From NCBI GenBank assembly GCA_030754235.1, contig JASMAS010000069.1:1-64000 (forward strand): a DNA stretch of 64,000 bases, written 5' to 3'. Shown piece by piece: positions 36,339 through 45,217 of the stretch; positions within the stretch are counted from its first letter, which is position 1; each line of letters begins with the position of its first letter. Made by a program: the position numbers and the translations under genes. Below the pieces are notes generated by a model. The model did not search any database, was not told where the DNA came from, and saw only the letters and a list, made by a program, of their open reading frames with translations. Origin of the DNA: Litorilituus sp. GTDB lineage: Bacteria; Pseudomonadota; Gammaproteobacteria; Enterobacterales; Alteromonadaceae.

Positions 36339-38420
36339 CTATTTCTTTGCCACTTTACCTAAATTTACAAGGTCAAATGTAATGCGTGCCGTTTCATCTA
36401 AAAATGGATCCAGTTCATCTAAATCATCAGGTAAATCGTCTAACGATTTAATGTGCCCTTTTCCCATTTTCGTTAAGCGCTCATTCGCTCTAATAAGCTG
36501 TTTTGCTTTATTTGCTTCACGCTTATCTTTACGAGTTTTCAAGTTTAAAGAAATCTTCTTATTATCCTTTTCACTTTTATACTTCTTAATATCGGCCAAC
36601 AAGTAATTAAATTCAGCATTGTCTTTAATACGCTGTTGGTAGAGCGAGGTTAAATAATCAACATCGCTATTTAGGTTATTTAATTTGTTATATTGTGCTT
36701 GAAGTATATGATCCCAAGGTAATGCATTTTCTTCTTTACTTTCCCCCCAATCTGCTGGGTCTATAGCGGTCGGAAAAGTAATATCAGGAAGAACACCTTT
36801 ATGTTGAGTGCTACCACCGTTGATACGATAGAATTTAGCAATAGTAAATTGAATACTCCCTAATGGGTTATCATATAAATCATAAACACGGCCAAGACCG
36901 CGATGCTGTTGAACAGTACCTTTACCAAAAGTATGTTCACCAATGATTACGCCGCGTCCATAGTCCTGAATAGCCGCTGCAAATATTTCTGAAGCTGATG
37001 CACTATACCTGTCAACCATTACCGTTAAAGGACCATCATAGTAGCTGATGCCATCTCTATCACGATGAACATCAATGCGATCAGCACTATTTCTAATTTG
37101 AACAACAGGTCCTTTATCGATAAATAGCCCAGTTAATAAGGTTGCTTCTGGTAAGGAGCCCCCACCATTACCACGTAAGTCTACAATAATCCCCTGAACG
37201 CCTTGCTCTTTTAATTTATCTATCTCTTTTTTTACATCACGTGATAAATTGTTATAAAAACTAGGAATGGTAATAACCCCTAACTTTTTAGCGGTACTAT
37301 CAAGTTGTTGCTCAGCACTATCTATGCTGCCTACCCCCTCAATATATACTTCAGATTTAGCAGCTCTGTCTTCTAATTTAATTTTATCCCTAACAATGGT
37401 GACGACTTTGATATTAGCGGCATCATCGGATTCACCTGACAAGACTTGCAATCTTACCGTAGTGCCTTTAGGCCCTTTAATTTTTTCCACAACATCATCC
37501 AAGCGCCAACCGATAACATCTTCAAAATCTTTATCATCTTGGGCAACACCAACGATACGATCTTTAGCCTTTAACTGGTTAGATTTATCTGCAGGACCAC
37601 CGGTTACAACACTTTGAATAACCGTGTAATCCTCTTCTGCACGAAGCACAGCACCAATACCTTCAAGAGATAAATTCATATCCATTTTAAAACGTTCGGC
37701 GTTTCTTGGAGATAAATAAGAGGTATGAGGCTCAACAATTCGCGCAAAACTGTTCATCACCAGTTGAAAAACATCTTCGCTTTCACCTTGTTTTAAACGT
37801 TTAATAGCATACTGATAACGCTTAGTGAGCACCTCTTTCACTTTAGGCCATTTTTTTCCCGCTAAAGTTAAGTTCAAGGCATCGGATTTAACTTTTAGGC
37901 GCCATAACTCATTCAACTCTGCTTCTGAGGAAGGCCATGGGGCATCTTCTCTGTCGTAGAAATAATTTTCGTCTTTAGAAAAATCGAAAGGTGAATTGAC
38001 TTCAGAATTCTGCTCACTGTCCAGTAAACTTAATGCATATTGATATCGCTCAAAGCGCCTTTGCATATTTAAATTGTAAATATCATACGCAAGTGATAAT
38101 TCGCCTCTCGCAAAAACGACATCAAAATCGATACCATGCTTGGAAAAACCCTCGATATCTTTAGCTAAAAAAACATTTCGAGAGTAATCAAGTTGCTTGA
38201 TAAACCGATCAAAAACCTCTTGTGACAACGCTTCACTTATTTTTATTTTCTTATAGTGTTCACGCTTAAACCTAGCTGTAATCCTTTTAGTGGCTGTTGT
38301 ATGCTGAATTTCAGGCGCTAAGGTTGGTAAATCTTTAACGTCTTTGTGCGCAAAAGCATTAAAGCCAATTAATGAGAGGCTTACTGATACAGCAATGGTG
38401 AGACGAGAAAATTTTTGCAT
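36339..38420 (-). CDS. prc: Carboxy-terminal (tail-specific) processing protease Prc
   Basis: A periplasmic protease that trims the C-termini of exported proteins and degrades tagged ones. The chosen ATG gives 693 residues with a signal peptide LTIAVSVSLSLIGFNAFA; GGAG lies nine bases upstream. A longer frame to 38462 lacks a ribosome site and would bury the signal. The PDZ domain contains LEGIGAVLRAEEDYTVIQ, and the S41 protease domain carries SASASEIFAAAIQDYGRG with the catalytic Ser. The catalytic Lys follows about 25 residues later in EHTFGKGTVQ. It follows proQ, the same order as in E. coli. Confidence 0.95.
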   Translation of the reverse strand: MQKFSRLTIAVSVSLSLIGFNAFAHKDVKDLPTLAPEIQHTTATKRITARFKREHYKKIKISEALSQEVFDRFIKQLDYSRNVFLAKDIEGFSKHGIDFDVVFARGELSLAYDIYNLNMQRRFERYQYALSLLDSEQNSEVNSPFDFSKDENYFYDREDAPWPSSEAELNELWRLKVKSDALNLTLAGKKWPKVKEVLTKRYQYAIKRLKQGESEDVFQLVMNSFARIVEPHTSYLSPRNAERFKMDMNLSLEGIGAVLRAEEDYTVIQSVVTGGPADKSNQLKAKDRIVGVAQDDKDFEDVIGWRLDDVVEKIKGPKGTTVRLQVLSGESDDAANIKVVTIVRDKIKLEDRAAKSEVYIEGVGSIDSAEQQLDSTAKKLGVITIPSFYNNLSRDVKKEIDKLKEQGVQGIIVDLRGNGGGSLPEATLLTGLFIDKGPVVQIRNSADRIDVHRDRDGISYYDGPLTVMVDRYSASASEIFAAAIQDYGRGVIIGEHTFGKGTVQQHRGLGRVYDLYDNPLGSIQFTIAKFYRINGGSTQHKGVLPDITFPTAIDPADWGESKEENALPWDHILQAQYNKLNNLNSDVDYLTSLYQQRIKDNAEFNYLLADIKKYKSEKDNKKISLNLKTRKDKREANKAKQLIRANERLTKMGKGHIKSLDDLPDDLDELDPFLDETARITFDLVNLGKVAKK

Positions 38421-38492
38421 GCAAGTTACTCCAGGTTTTACTTGATAATTCATATCAGTCAAATTTATCTATTTCGGTAGATGTAAGGCTCA

Positions 38493-39140
38493 CTAGATAA
38501 AGATATTTTGCATTTGAGTTTTAATAACCATGCCTGAATCTAGTTGTACACTGATGTCATTGCCTGCAATTTCAGTAATGGTTGCGTTCATCGGTGAATT
38601 ACCTAGTTGAACTTTAACTTGACTACCTACACTAATTGTAGTTGATTCTACAGGTTTTAATGGTGGAGTATCCTTTTTAGCAGGTTTACGTTTAGTTGTT
38701 TTAACCGATTTAAACTTAGCGGGGTCACTTTTGTCTTTGCTAGTGCCTTTAAGAGCTTCACCTTTAGCTTGGTTTGTATTTTTGTTTTTGTTTTGTTCTT
38801 TTTTGTTACCAAATTTTTCTTGGCTTTCTTTCAATGTTTTACTGGCATAACTTGCCTGCTCTTCATCAATTTCAGCAACGGCATTACCATCAATATCGAC
38901 ACGAGAAACACCAAGTTTGATTGCTTTGAGATATCGCCAACTACTAGTATAGTGTCTTAATGCTTGGCGTAAACGAGTTTTACTCACCGTTTCATCATCA
39001 CTAAGCTTTTCAGCTAAATCTTGGAATATACCAATTTTCAATGGTTTAACTTTACCTTTAACCGAAAAACATTCGGGGAATTTTCCAGTCAAATAAGTGA
39101 TAATATCTTTAGTGCTTATACGTTTTATTTCAGTTTCCAT
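38493..39140 (-). CDS. proQ: RNA chaperone ProQ
   Basis: Binds structured small RNAs and mRNA 3' ends. The 215-residue protein has the FinO-like domain at about 8-115 (LTGKFPECFSVKGKVKPLKIGI, TRLRQALRHYTSSWRYLKA), a lysine-rich unstructured linker at about 105-165, and a Tudor-like C-terminal domain beginning ISVGSQVKVQLG. It precedes prc by 30-70 bp on the same strand, the E. coli arrangement, so coexpression is likely. No unusual feature apart from the very lysine-rich linker. Confidence 0.95.
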   Translation of the reverse strand: METEIKRISTKDIITYLTGKFPECFSVKGKVKPLKIGIFQDLAEKLSDDETVSKTRLRQALRHYTSSWRYLKAIKLGVSRVDIDGNAVAEIDEEQASYASKTLKESQEKFGNKKEQNKNKNTNQAKGEALKGTSKDKSDPAKFKSVKTTKRKPAKKDTPPLKPVESTTISVGSQVKVQLGNSPMNATITEIAGNDISVQLDSGMVIKTQMQNIFI

Positions 39141-39231
39141 AAATATGTCTTTTACAATTTTTTAGTTTGATACCAATTGGGTAATAAAGTAACCCACTAG
39201 GTATAATAAGGTTAAAATAAATTAAAAATTA

Positions 39232-39519
39232 CTAGTCTTGCTCTTGCAGATGCTGCTCTCTGTTATCTAAAATGTGACGACACCAATCATAAATATCTTC
39301 ACTTTCTAAATCGGCTAGCGCTTCTTGCCCTATCCAAGCATCCCAAACCAAGGCTAATAATTGCTCCAAAACTTCAGTTTCAATATCTTCTTCTGCTAAG
39401 TCATATAAGGTGTGATAAATCTCATTAACCTTCTCAGCGACAATCTCTTCTTGGCCTTCCCAATCGCCGACCACAGCTTCACTCACTAGGTAGTCGTGAA
39501 TGACAACAAATTCTTTCAT
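39232..39519 (-). CDS. Small very acidic protein of unknown function
   Basis: A 95-residue protein, roughly a third Asp/Glu, with predicted helices and no signal peptide, membrane segment or cysteine pair (one Cys). It starts MKEFVVIHDYLVSEAVVGDWEGQ and contains WDAWIGQEAL. I do not recognise the family. It lies 24 bp after msrC and before proQ on the same strand. In E. coli the proQ and msrC (yebR) genes are direct neighbours, so this gene is an insertion in that arrangement. AGAG precedes the ATG. Confidence 0.65.
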   Translation of the reverse strand: MKEFVVIHDYLVSEAVVGDWEGQEEIVAEKVNEIYHTLYDLAEEDIETEVLEQLLALVWDAWIGQEALADLESEDIYDWCRHILDNREQHLQEQD

Positions 39520-39543
39520 CTAATTACTCTTTATAAATCACTG

Positions 39544-40005
39544 CTAACCTATGGTATTGCTCAACACTTCAACAATCGCTTCTAATCCATCTTGATCTTC
39601 TTGGTCAAAACGATCAAAACGGGTGCTATCTAAGTCTAATACCGCAACTATAACACTGTTAACAATAACGGGGATAACAATTTCTGAATTTGTTGTTGCG
39701 TCACAGGCAATATGACCTTCAAATTGATGAACATCAGTAACACATTGTGTATTTGCTGCTAAAACGGCTGTACCACAAACACCTTTTCCGATAGGAATAC
39801 GTATACAAGCAACTTTCCCTTGAAATGGACCTAATATTAATTCATTTTCAATAACACGATAAAAGCCAACCCAGTTTACTTGCTCTAATGCCTCAAAAAG
39901 TAATGCGCTGATATTTGCCATATTGGCGATAAGATCTGTTTCACCATGAAGTAAAGCATGTGTTTGTGCTAACAACTCTTGATAAAATTCAGTTTTATTA
40001 ACCAA
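39544..40005 (-). CDS. msrC: Free methionine-(R)-sulfoxide reductase (GAF domain)
   Basis: Reduces free Met-R-sulfoxide. The sequence is a close relative of E. coli YebR/MsrC with a single GAF domain. With the chosen start the three conserved cysteines are Cys67 (VACIRIPIG), Cys77 (GKGVCGTAV) and Cys101 (GHIACDA). The frame is open to 40059 with ATGs at 40059 and 40041; alignment in memory with MNKTEFY suggests a TTG start at 40005, while AGGG before the ATG at 40041 keeps that option open. It is upstream of the acidic protein gene and proQ. Confidence 0.9.
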   Translation of the reverse strand: MVNKTEFYQELLAQTHALLHGETDLIANMANISALLFEALEQVNWVGFYRVIENELILGPFQGKVACIRIPIGKGVCGTAVLAANTQCVTDVHQFEGHIACDATTNSEIVIPVIVNSVIVAVLDLDSTRFDRFDQEDQDGLEAIVEVLSNTIG

Positions 40006-40078
40006 GTATAAATTCCAAATGATGTGGGTGTAAAAACGCATAACATACCCTGAAAACACATATAGTTAAAGCTTTAAT

Positions 40079-40104
40079 CCGTTAGTTTTTATAAAAACTA
40101 ACGG
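40079..40104. repeat. Perfect inverted repeat (hairpin)
   Basis: CCGTTAGTTTTT-AT-AAAAACTAACGG, 12-bp arms with a 2-base centre. There is no T-run beyond the stem. It may be a terminator-like or cruciform element upstream of msrC. Confidence 0.6.
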
Positions 40105-40174
40105 CGCAATTGTAAATTTAACTAAAACAATGGCAGTTACGTCTTATTTTGTTACTTGAGGCTGACATGAATGA

Positions 40175-40209
40175 GTAATAAACGCTTAATTGAACATAGC
40201 GTTTATTAC
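40175..40209. repeat. Perfect inverted repeat (hairpin)
   Basis: GTAATAAACGCT and AGCGTTTATTAC are 12-bp perfect arms around 11 bases. No T-run follows. Unrelated in sequence to the hairpin at 40079. Confidence 0.6.
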
Positions 40210-40437
40210 CTAATGAAATATAATTAATATTTGTAATCAAACATCGAAAAACCATCAAATCAGTTGGCTTGATACTCAATAAAAAGCAATGCACAGCTCA
40301 ACCATAAGAGCATGTTAACATTTCGACTATTTGTGCAAACTATATCAACGAAGAAAATCATCGTACTAAGCAAATAGCCTTGATAATACTTACCTTAACC
40401 GAAGCTACTAAATCACTATATCAAATACAGAATAAGG

Positions 40438-41097
40438 CTATTGAGTCGAATTATTTATCTGAGCTTTAAATTGTCTCTTTTGTTCAAGTGATGATTTATT
40501 CCACCAATACTGCAACATAGCTAGTGAATTCACCGCGAATGGGTCACTTGTTGATACTTGATGATTTTGCTTGGCTTGATGTCGATGAACTTCGGGTAAA
40601 TCGGCTATCATGTGTTGAGGATTTTTTTTACTTTCTACTAAAGAAGTGACCGCCTGATTAACTTGTTTCGCAAGTTTATAATCTGAGACTTTAGCCAGAG
40701 AAACAACCTGAACTTTATTATTTTCATCAACTAACGACAACTGTGGTGATTTAGAAAATTTTTCTGCTTGTTTTAAATTTTGAATATTTCTTGTGTTAAG
40801 CCTTAATTGTTGCTGATTGGTCACCGTAAACTTGACGACAAATGCTTGTGACTCAATAACTCGCTCTTGTCCAAGATCAACGTCTTCAAAAACATCTTTA
40901 TATTTAACTACAATCGCATGTTTACCTTGCGAGAATCTAAATGATGACTTATTCCCAATAAAGCCATGTTTTACGACTTTTTCATTCACTTCAACAATAA
41001 TTAAATTATCAGCAACAATTAAATGGGTTGCAAATACCTTGAATGAGCAACTTATCAGCGAAAAACTGATTAAAAATAGATAAAAAAAGCGCGTCAA
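40438..41097 (-). CDS. DUF2057 (YccT-like) exported protein
   Basis: A 219-residue protein with a signal peptide (FFYLFLISFSLISCSFKVFA). The mature part begins with a DUF2057-type domain: IIVEVNEKVVKHGFIGNK, then SFRFSQGKHAIVVKYKDVFED, as in E. coli YccT. The LISCS stretch resembles a weak lipobox but lies within a longer signal ending VFA. The C-terminal part contains a YWWNKSSLEQKRQFKAQI segment. Function uncertain. It stands alone between prpF and the hairpin-rich intergenic region. Confidence 0.8.
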   Translation of the reverse strand: MTRFFYLFLISFSLISCSFKVFATHLIVADNLIIVEVNEKVVKHGFIGNKSSFRFSQGKHAIVVKYKDVFEDVDLGQERVIESQAFVVKFTVTNQQQLRLNTRNIQNLKQAEKFSKSPQLSLVDENNKVQVVSLAKVSDYKLAKQVNQAVTSLVESKKNPQHMIADLPEVHRHQAKQNHQVSTSDPFAVNSLAMLQYWWNKSSLEQKRQFKAQINNSTQ

Positions 41098-41232
41098 AAT
41101 AAAATTCCTTATAGGGTGGTCGTGAGTAAATTAGCTTGTTAACAAACTCTTTTATAAACCTTTAAGCCTTTGAGGCAAAGTGAAATTTAATAATATTGTC
41201 TAAAAAACTCGATTTTAAGCTATATAGCTACA

Positions 41233-42414
41233 CTAAAAACAATCTGCAGGAATGCAAACCCAACCTTCCATTAGTACACGGGCGCTTCGGCTCATTCCTA
41301 CTTTATTAACGGTCCACTTTCCTTCGACTTGTTCAGCAGATGCTCCAACCTTTAATGTGCCTGAAGGGTGACCAAAAATAACGGAGTCTTTTTCACCGCC
41401 ACCTGAAGCTAAATTAACTAAAGTACCAGGGATTGCAGCAGCGGTGCCTATGGCAACAGCTGCAGTCCCCATCATGGCATGATGCAACTTGCCCATTGAC
41501 AACGCTCGAACATGTAAATCAATCTCATCTGCACCAACTTGTTTATCACTGGAGGTAACATAATCTTGGGCTGGTGCAACAAAAGCCACTTTAGGTGTAT
41601 GCTGTCTTGCTTGTGCTTCACTAATATCACTGATCAAGCCCATTTTTATCGCACCATATGCACGAATAGTTTCAAAGCGTTTTAAAGCTGTATCATCCGT
41701 GTTAATCGCTTCTTGTAACTCTGTGCCGAGATACCCAATATCAGCAGCATTTAAAAATATTGTCGGAATACCCGCATTAATCATAGTTGCGCTAAAACAG
41801 CCTATACCAGGCACATCGAGATCATCAACAATATTTCCAGTTGGAAACATAGCTTCGCTAGGGTCAACCGGAGCAACAAACTCAACAGGTACCTCTGCTG
41901 CTGGAAAGGTTACACCATCGAGCTCAAAACCACCGGTTTCTTGTACCTGTCCATTAGTAATGGGTACATGGGCAATAATAGTTTTACTGATATTCTTTTG
42001 CCAAATACGTACAGTACAAACGCCATTTTCAGGTATACGCCTAGCATCAACTAAACCTGCATTAATAGCAAAAGATCCTACTGCCGCGGTTAGGTTGCCA
42101 CAATTACCACTCCAATCAACGAAAGCTTTATCAATAGCAACCTGTCCAAATAAATAATCTACGTCATGTGCTGCTTGTTCTGATTTAGCTAAAATAACAG
42201 TTTTACTCGTACTTGATGTTGCTCCGCCCATACCATCAGTTTGTTTTCCATATGGATCAGGGCTACCAATAACACGAAGTAATAAGTTATCTCTGGCTTC
42301 ACCAGGCACTTGGGCAGGTTCAGGTAAATCCATTAAATTAAAAAACACCCCTTTTGACGTGCCGCCACGTATATAGGTCGCAGGAATTTTTACTTGAGGT
42401 GAATAAAACATCAC
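41233..42414 (-). CDS. prpF: 2-methylaconitate cis-trans isomerase PrpF
   Basis: Converts the 2-methylaconitate isomer made by AcnD into the form used by aconitase B in the methylcitrate cycle. The 393 residues begin with PATYIRGGTSKGVFF, the PrpF hallmark. SPDPYGKQTDGMGGATSSTSKT and DWSGNCGNLTAAVG carry the lysine/cysteine active-site region of the diaminopimelate-epimerase fold. It always pairs with AcnD, encoded 134 bp upstream. A hairpin at 42489-42518 lies between them. It ends the operon; no strong terminator was found. Confidence 0.95.
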   Translation of the reverse strand: MMFYSPQVKIPATYIRGGTSKGVFFNLMDLPEPAQVPGEARDNLLLRVIGSPDPYGKQTDGMGGATSSTSKTVILAKSEQAAHDVDYLFGQVAIDKAFVDWSGNCGNLTAAVGSFAINAGLVDARRIPENGVCTVRIWQKNISKTIIAHVPITNGQVQETGGFELDGVTFPAAEVPVEFVAPVDPSEAMFPTGNIVDDLDVPGIGCFSATMINAGIPTIFLNAADIGYLGTELQEAINTDDTALKRFETIRAYGAIKMGLISDISEAQARQHTPKVAFVAPAQDYVTSSDKQVGADEIDLHVRALSMGKLHHAMMGTAAVAIGTAAAIPGTLVNLASGGGEKDSVIFGHPSGTLKVGASAEQVEGKWTVNKVGMSRSARVLMEGWVCIPADCF

Positions 42415-42488
42415 AATCTCCGTTACATTTACAAAAAATCAATTACATATAGCCAGAACAAAAGCATTTAATTAAAGAGCAAAGCAAA

Positions 42489-42518
42489 AGTGCTTACTTG
42501 ATGTACCAAGTAAGCACT
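42489..42518. repeat. Hairpin between acnD and prpF
   Basis: AGTGCTTACTTG and CAAGTAAGCACT are perfect 12-bp arms around six bases. On the minus strand it is followed by TTTTGCTTTGC, an interrupted T-run. It may weaken transcription into prpF or protect the upstream mRNA. Confidence 0.55.
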
Positions 42519-42548
42519 GCCAACGTCGCTATCTACTGAAATAATAAG

Positions 42549-45140
42549 TTAAACGCTTGATTCAAGAAAATCATTGGCAAATTTTTGCAGAACGCCACCC
42601 GCTGCGTACACTGAAACTTCTTCAGCTGTATCTAAACGACATTTAACCAGTATTTTCACTTGCTCACCATTGCGACGAGTCATCAATACGCTCATCCTCC
42701 CCCCTGCAGCGGGCGTGCCTAATACATCATAGGTTTCGCTACCATCAATAGCGTAAGTCAACCGTGTTTCGCCATTTATAAACTCTAATGGCAATACCCC
42801 CATACCAACAAGGTTAGTTCGATGAATACGCTCAAAACCTTGTGCGACAATCACTTCAACACCCGCCAAACGCACGCCTTTAGCCGCCCAATCTCGGGAA
42901 GAACCTTGCCCATAATCAGCACCGGCAACAATAATTAACGGTTGCTTACGATTCATGTAGGTCTCAATAGCTTCCCACATTCTAGACTGAACACCTTCAG
43001 GCTCAATGCGAGTTAAAGAGCCTTGAATAACTTCACCGTGCGCATCGCGACACATTTCATTCAACAATTTTGGGTTAGCAAAAGTTGCTCTTTGCGCTGT
43101 TAAATGATCGCCACGGTGAGTCGCATATGAATTAAAATCTTCTTCGGGTAACCCCATTTTATCCAAATAGGCACCGGCTGCACTGTTTAGTTGTATAGCA
43201 TTAGATGGTGATAAATGATCAGTAGTGATGTTATCGCCTAAAACAGCCAGAGGTCGTAGGTTTTTCATAGCACGCTCACCCGCTAACGCTCCTTCCCAAT
43301 AGGGAGGACGACGTATATAAGTACTCATTTCACGCCAATCATATAAAGGACTTTCTGCAGGCTCAAATGAACCTAAATCAAACATAGGGGTGTAAATCTT
43401 TTTAAACTGCTCAGGCTTGACTGACGAATCAACAATAGCATCAATTTCTTCATCGCTTGGCCAAATATCTTTTAAACGTATATCCTTTCCATACTGATCT
43501 TGCCCTAGGACATCATTTTCAATATCAAAACGCATTGTACCAGCAATGGCATAAGCAACGACTAAGGGGGGTGATGCTAAAAAGGCTTGTTTGGCATAAG
43601 GATGAATTCGACCATCAAAGTTACGATTTCCTGATAAAACGGCTGTTGCATAAAGGTCACGTTCTATAACTTCTTGTTGAATTTTAGGGTCTAAGGCACC
43701 ACTCATACCATTACAGGTTGTACAAGCATAGGCAACAATACCAAAGCCAAGTTTTTCCATCTCAGCTAATAAGCCCGCTTCCTCTAAATATAATTTAGCT
43801 ACTTTTGAGCCCGGCGCAAATGACGTTTTTACCCAAGGTTTACGTACTAAACCCAAATCATTGGCGCGTTTCGCGACAAGCCCTGCTGCAACGACATTAC
43901 GCGGATTGGATGTATTGGTACAACTAGTAATAGCGGCAATAATAACAGCGCCATCTGGCATTTCATCACGGGTTTCTGGTACTCTTTTAGCTATGCCAGA
44001 AGCGGTTAACTCACTGGTAGGTAAACGGCGATGGGGATTGGAAGGACCGGCCATATTACGAGTAACATTTGATAAATCAAACTCTAGTACACGCCCGTAT
44101 TCTACTTCTGTTAGATCATCTGCCCATAAACCGGTATGTTTAGCATAATTTTCAACAAGGGTTATTTGGTCACTATCACGGCCGGTTAATTTTAAATAAT
44201 CTATGGTTTGTTGATCAATATAGAACATCCCCGCAGAGGCACCATATTCTGGCGTCATATTAGAAATGGTTGCTCTATCACCTATAGTTAACTCTTTTGT
44301 GCCTTCACCAAAAAACTCTAAATAACTGGATACCACTTTTTCATTACGTAAAAACTCTGTAATAGCCAAAACCATATCGGTCGCTGTGATGCCTTCTTTA
44401 CGTTTGCCAATAAGCTTTACACCAACAATATCAGGCAAGCGCATCATAGAAGGTCTACCTAACATAACAGTTTCCGCTTCTAATCCACCAACACCGATGG
44501 CAATAACACCTAAAGCGTCAACATGAGGTGTATGACTGTCTGTACCAACACAAGTATCAGGGAATGCAACGCCATTACGCACTTGAATCACAGGTGACAT
44601 TTTTTCAAGATTAATTTGGTGCATAATGCCATTACCCGCTGGGATTACATCAACATTTTTAAACGCCGTTTTTGTCCACTCGATAAAATGAAATCGGTCT
44701 TCATTGCGTCTATCTTCAATTTTACGGTTTTTTTCAAAAGCAGCACTATCAAAGCCACCATGCTCTACAGCAAGTGAATGATCAACAATTAACTGTGTGG
44801 GTACTACAGGGTTTACTTTAGCAGGGTCCCCCCCTTGTTCAGCAATAGCATCACGTAAGCCAGCAAGATCTACAAGTGCCGTTTGACCTAAAATATCATG
44901 GCAGACAACACGAGCAGGATACCATGGGAAATCAAGTGTTTGCTTGCGCTCAATAAGTTGATTTAATGAATCTGTTAAGGTTGCTGGCGAACAACGTCGT
45001 ACCAGCTGTTCAGCGAGAACACGTGAGGTATAAGGTAATTTTGCATAGGCACCGGCACAAATATCTTCAATCGCTGTTCGCGTGTCAAAATAGTCAATAT
45101 CTGCCCCAGGTAAGGGTTTGCGGTAATCGTAATTCATCAT
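42549..45140 (-). CDS. acnD: 2-methylcitrate dehydratase, Fe/S-dependent (AcnD)
   Basis: Dehydrates 2-methylcitrate in the methylcitrate cycle. The 863 residues are the AcnD length, and YRKPLPGADIDYFDTRTAIEDI followed by GAYAKLPYTSRVLAEQLVRRC is the AcnD-specific opening. Aconitase motifs: GTDSHTPHVDALG, the 4Fe-4S cysteines in AAITSCTNTSNPRNV and ACTTCNGMSG, and GADYGQGSSRDWAAKG in the swivelling C-terminal domain. AcnD needs PrpF, encoded just downstream. The presence of both instead of PrpD defines the variant of the pathway here. Confidence 0.96.
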   Translation of the reverse strand: MMNYDYRKPLPGADIDYFDTRTAIEDICAGAYAKLPYTSRVLAEQLVRRCSPATLTDSLNQLIERKQTLDFPWYPARVVCHDILGQTALVDLAGLRDAIAEQGGDPAKVNPVVPTQLIVDHSLAVEHGGFDSAAFEKNRKIEDRRNEDRFHFIEWTKTAFKNVDVIPAGNGIMHQINLEKMSPVIQVRNGVAFPDTCVGTDSHTPHVDALGVIAIGVGGLEAETVMLGRPSMMRLPDIVGVKLIGKRKEGITATDMVLAITEFLRNEKVVSSYLEFFGEGTKELTIGDRATISNMTPEYGASAGMFYIDQQTIDYLKLTGRDSDQITLVENYAKHTGLWADDLTEVEYGRVLEFDLSNVTRNMAGPSNPHRRLPTSELTASGIAKRVPETRDEMPDGAVIIAAITSCTNTSNPRNVVAAGLVAKRANDLGLVRKPWVKTSFAPGSKVAKLYLEEAGLLAEMEKLGFGIVAYACTTCNGMSGALDPKIQQEVIERDLYATAVLSGNRNFDGRIHPYAKQAFLASPPLVVAYAIAGTMRFDIENDVLGQDQYGKDIRLKDIWPSDEEIDAIVDSSVKPEQFKKIYTPMFDLGSFEPAESPLYDWREMSTYIRRPPYWEGALAGERAMKNLRPLAVLGDNITTDHLSPSNAIQLNSAAGAYLDKMGLPEEDFNSYATHRGDHLTAQRATFANPKLLNEMCRDAHGEVIQGSLTRIEPEGVQSRMWEAIETYMNRKQPLIIVAGADYGQGSSRDWAAKGVRLAGVEVIVAQGFERIHRTNLVGMGVLPLEFINGETRLTYAIDGSETYDVLGTPAAGGRMSVLMTRRNGEQVKILVKCRLDTAEEVSVYAAGGVLQKFANDFLESSV

Positions 45141-45163
45141 ATAAATTCCAAGTATGAAATCGA

Positions 45164-45207
45164 GTCTCGTCTATCGTATAGGCCGTTGGCAATCCGATAG
45201 TCGAGAC
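45164..45207. repeat. Hairpin between prpC and acnD
   Basis: GTCTCGTCTATCG and CGATAGTCGAGAC pair over 13 bp with one mismatch around 18 bases. It lies in the 77-bp gap between the two genes, a candidate for mRNA processing or stability. Confidence 0.55.
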
Positions 45208-45217
45208 TATAATCTGT

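Larger units (their letters stand above)
40060..40437. other. Intergenic region with two strong hairpins, no gene
   Basis: About 380 bp between msrC and the DUF2057 gene. A 12-bp perfect inverted repeat lies at 40079-40104 and another at 40175-40209. The right half shows short broken frames only and no recognisable product. Confidence 0.55.

Noticed and set aside
41159-41180. Possible terminator after prpF
   Set aside because: Only a short GCCT/AGGC stem with interrupted flanks. Not distinguishable from chance.
41699-42157. A 152-codon plus-strand frame opposite prpF
   Set aside because: Antisense shadow of prpF, without ribosome site or recognisable domain.
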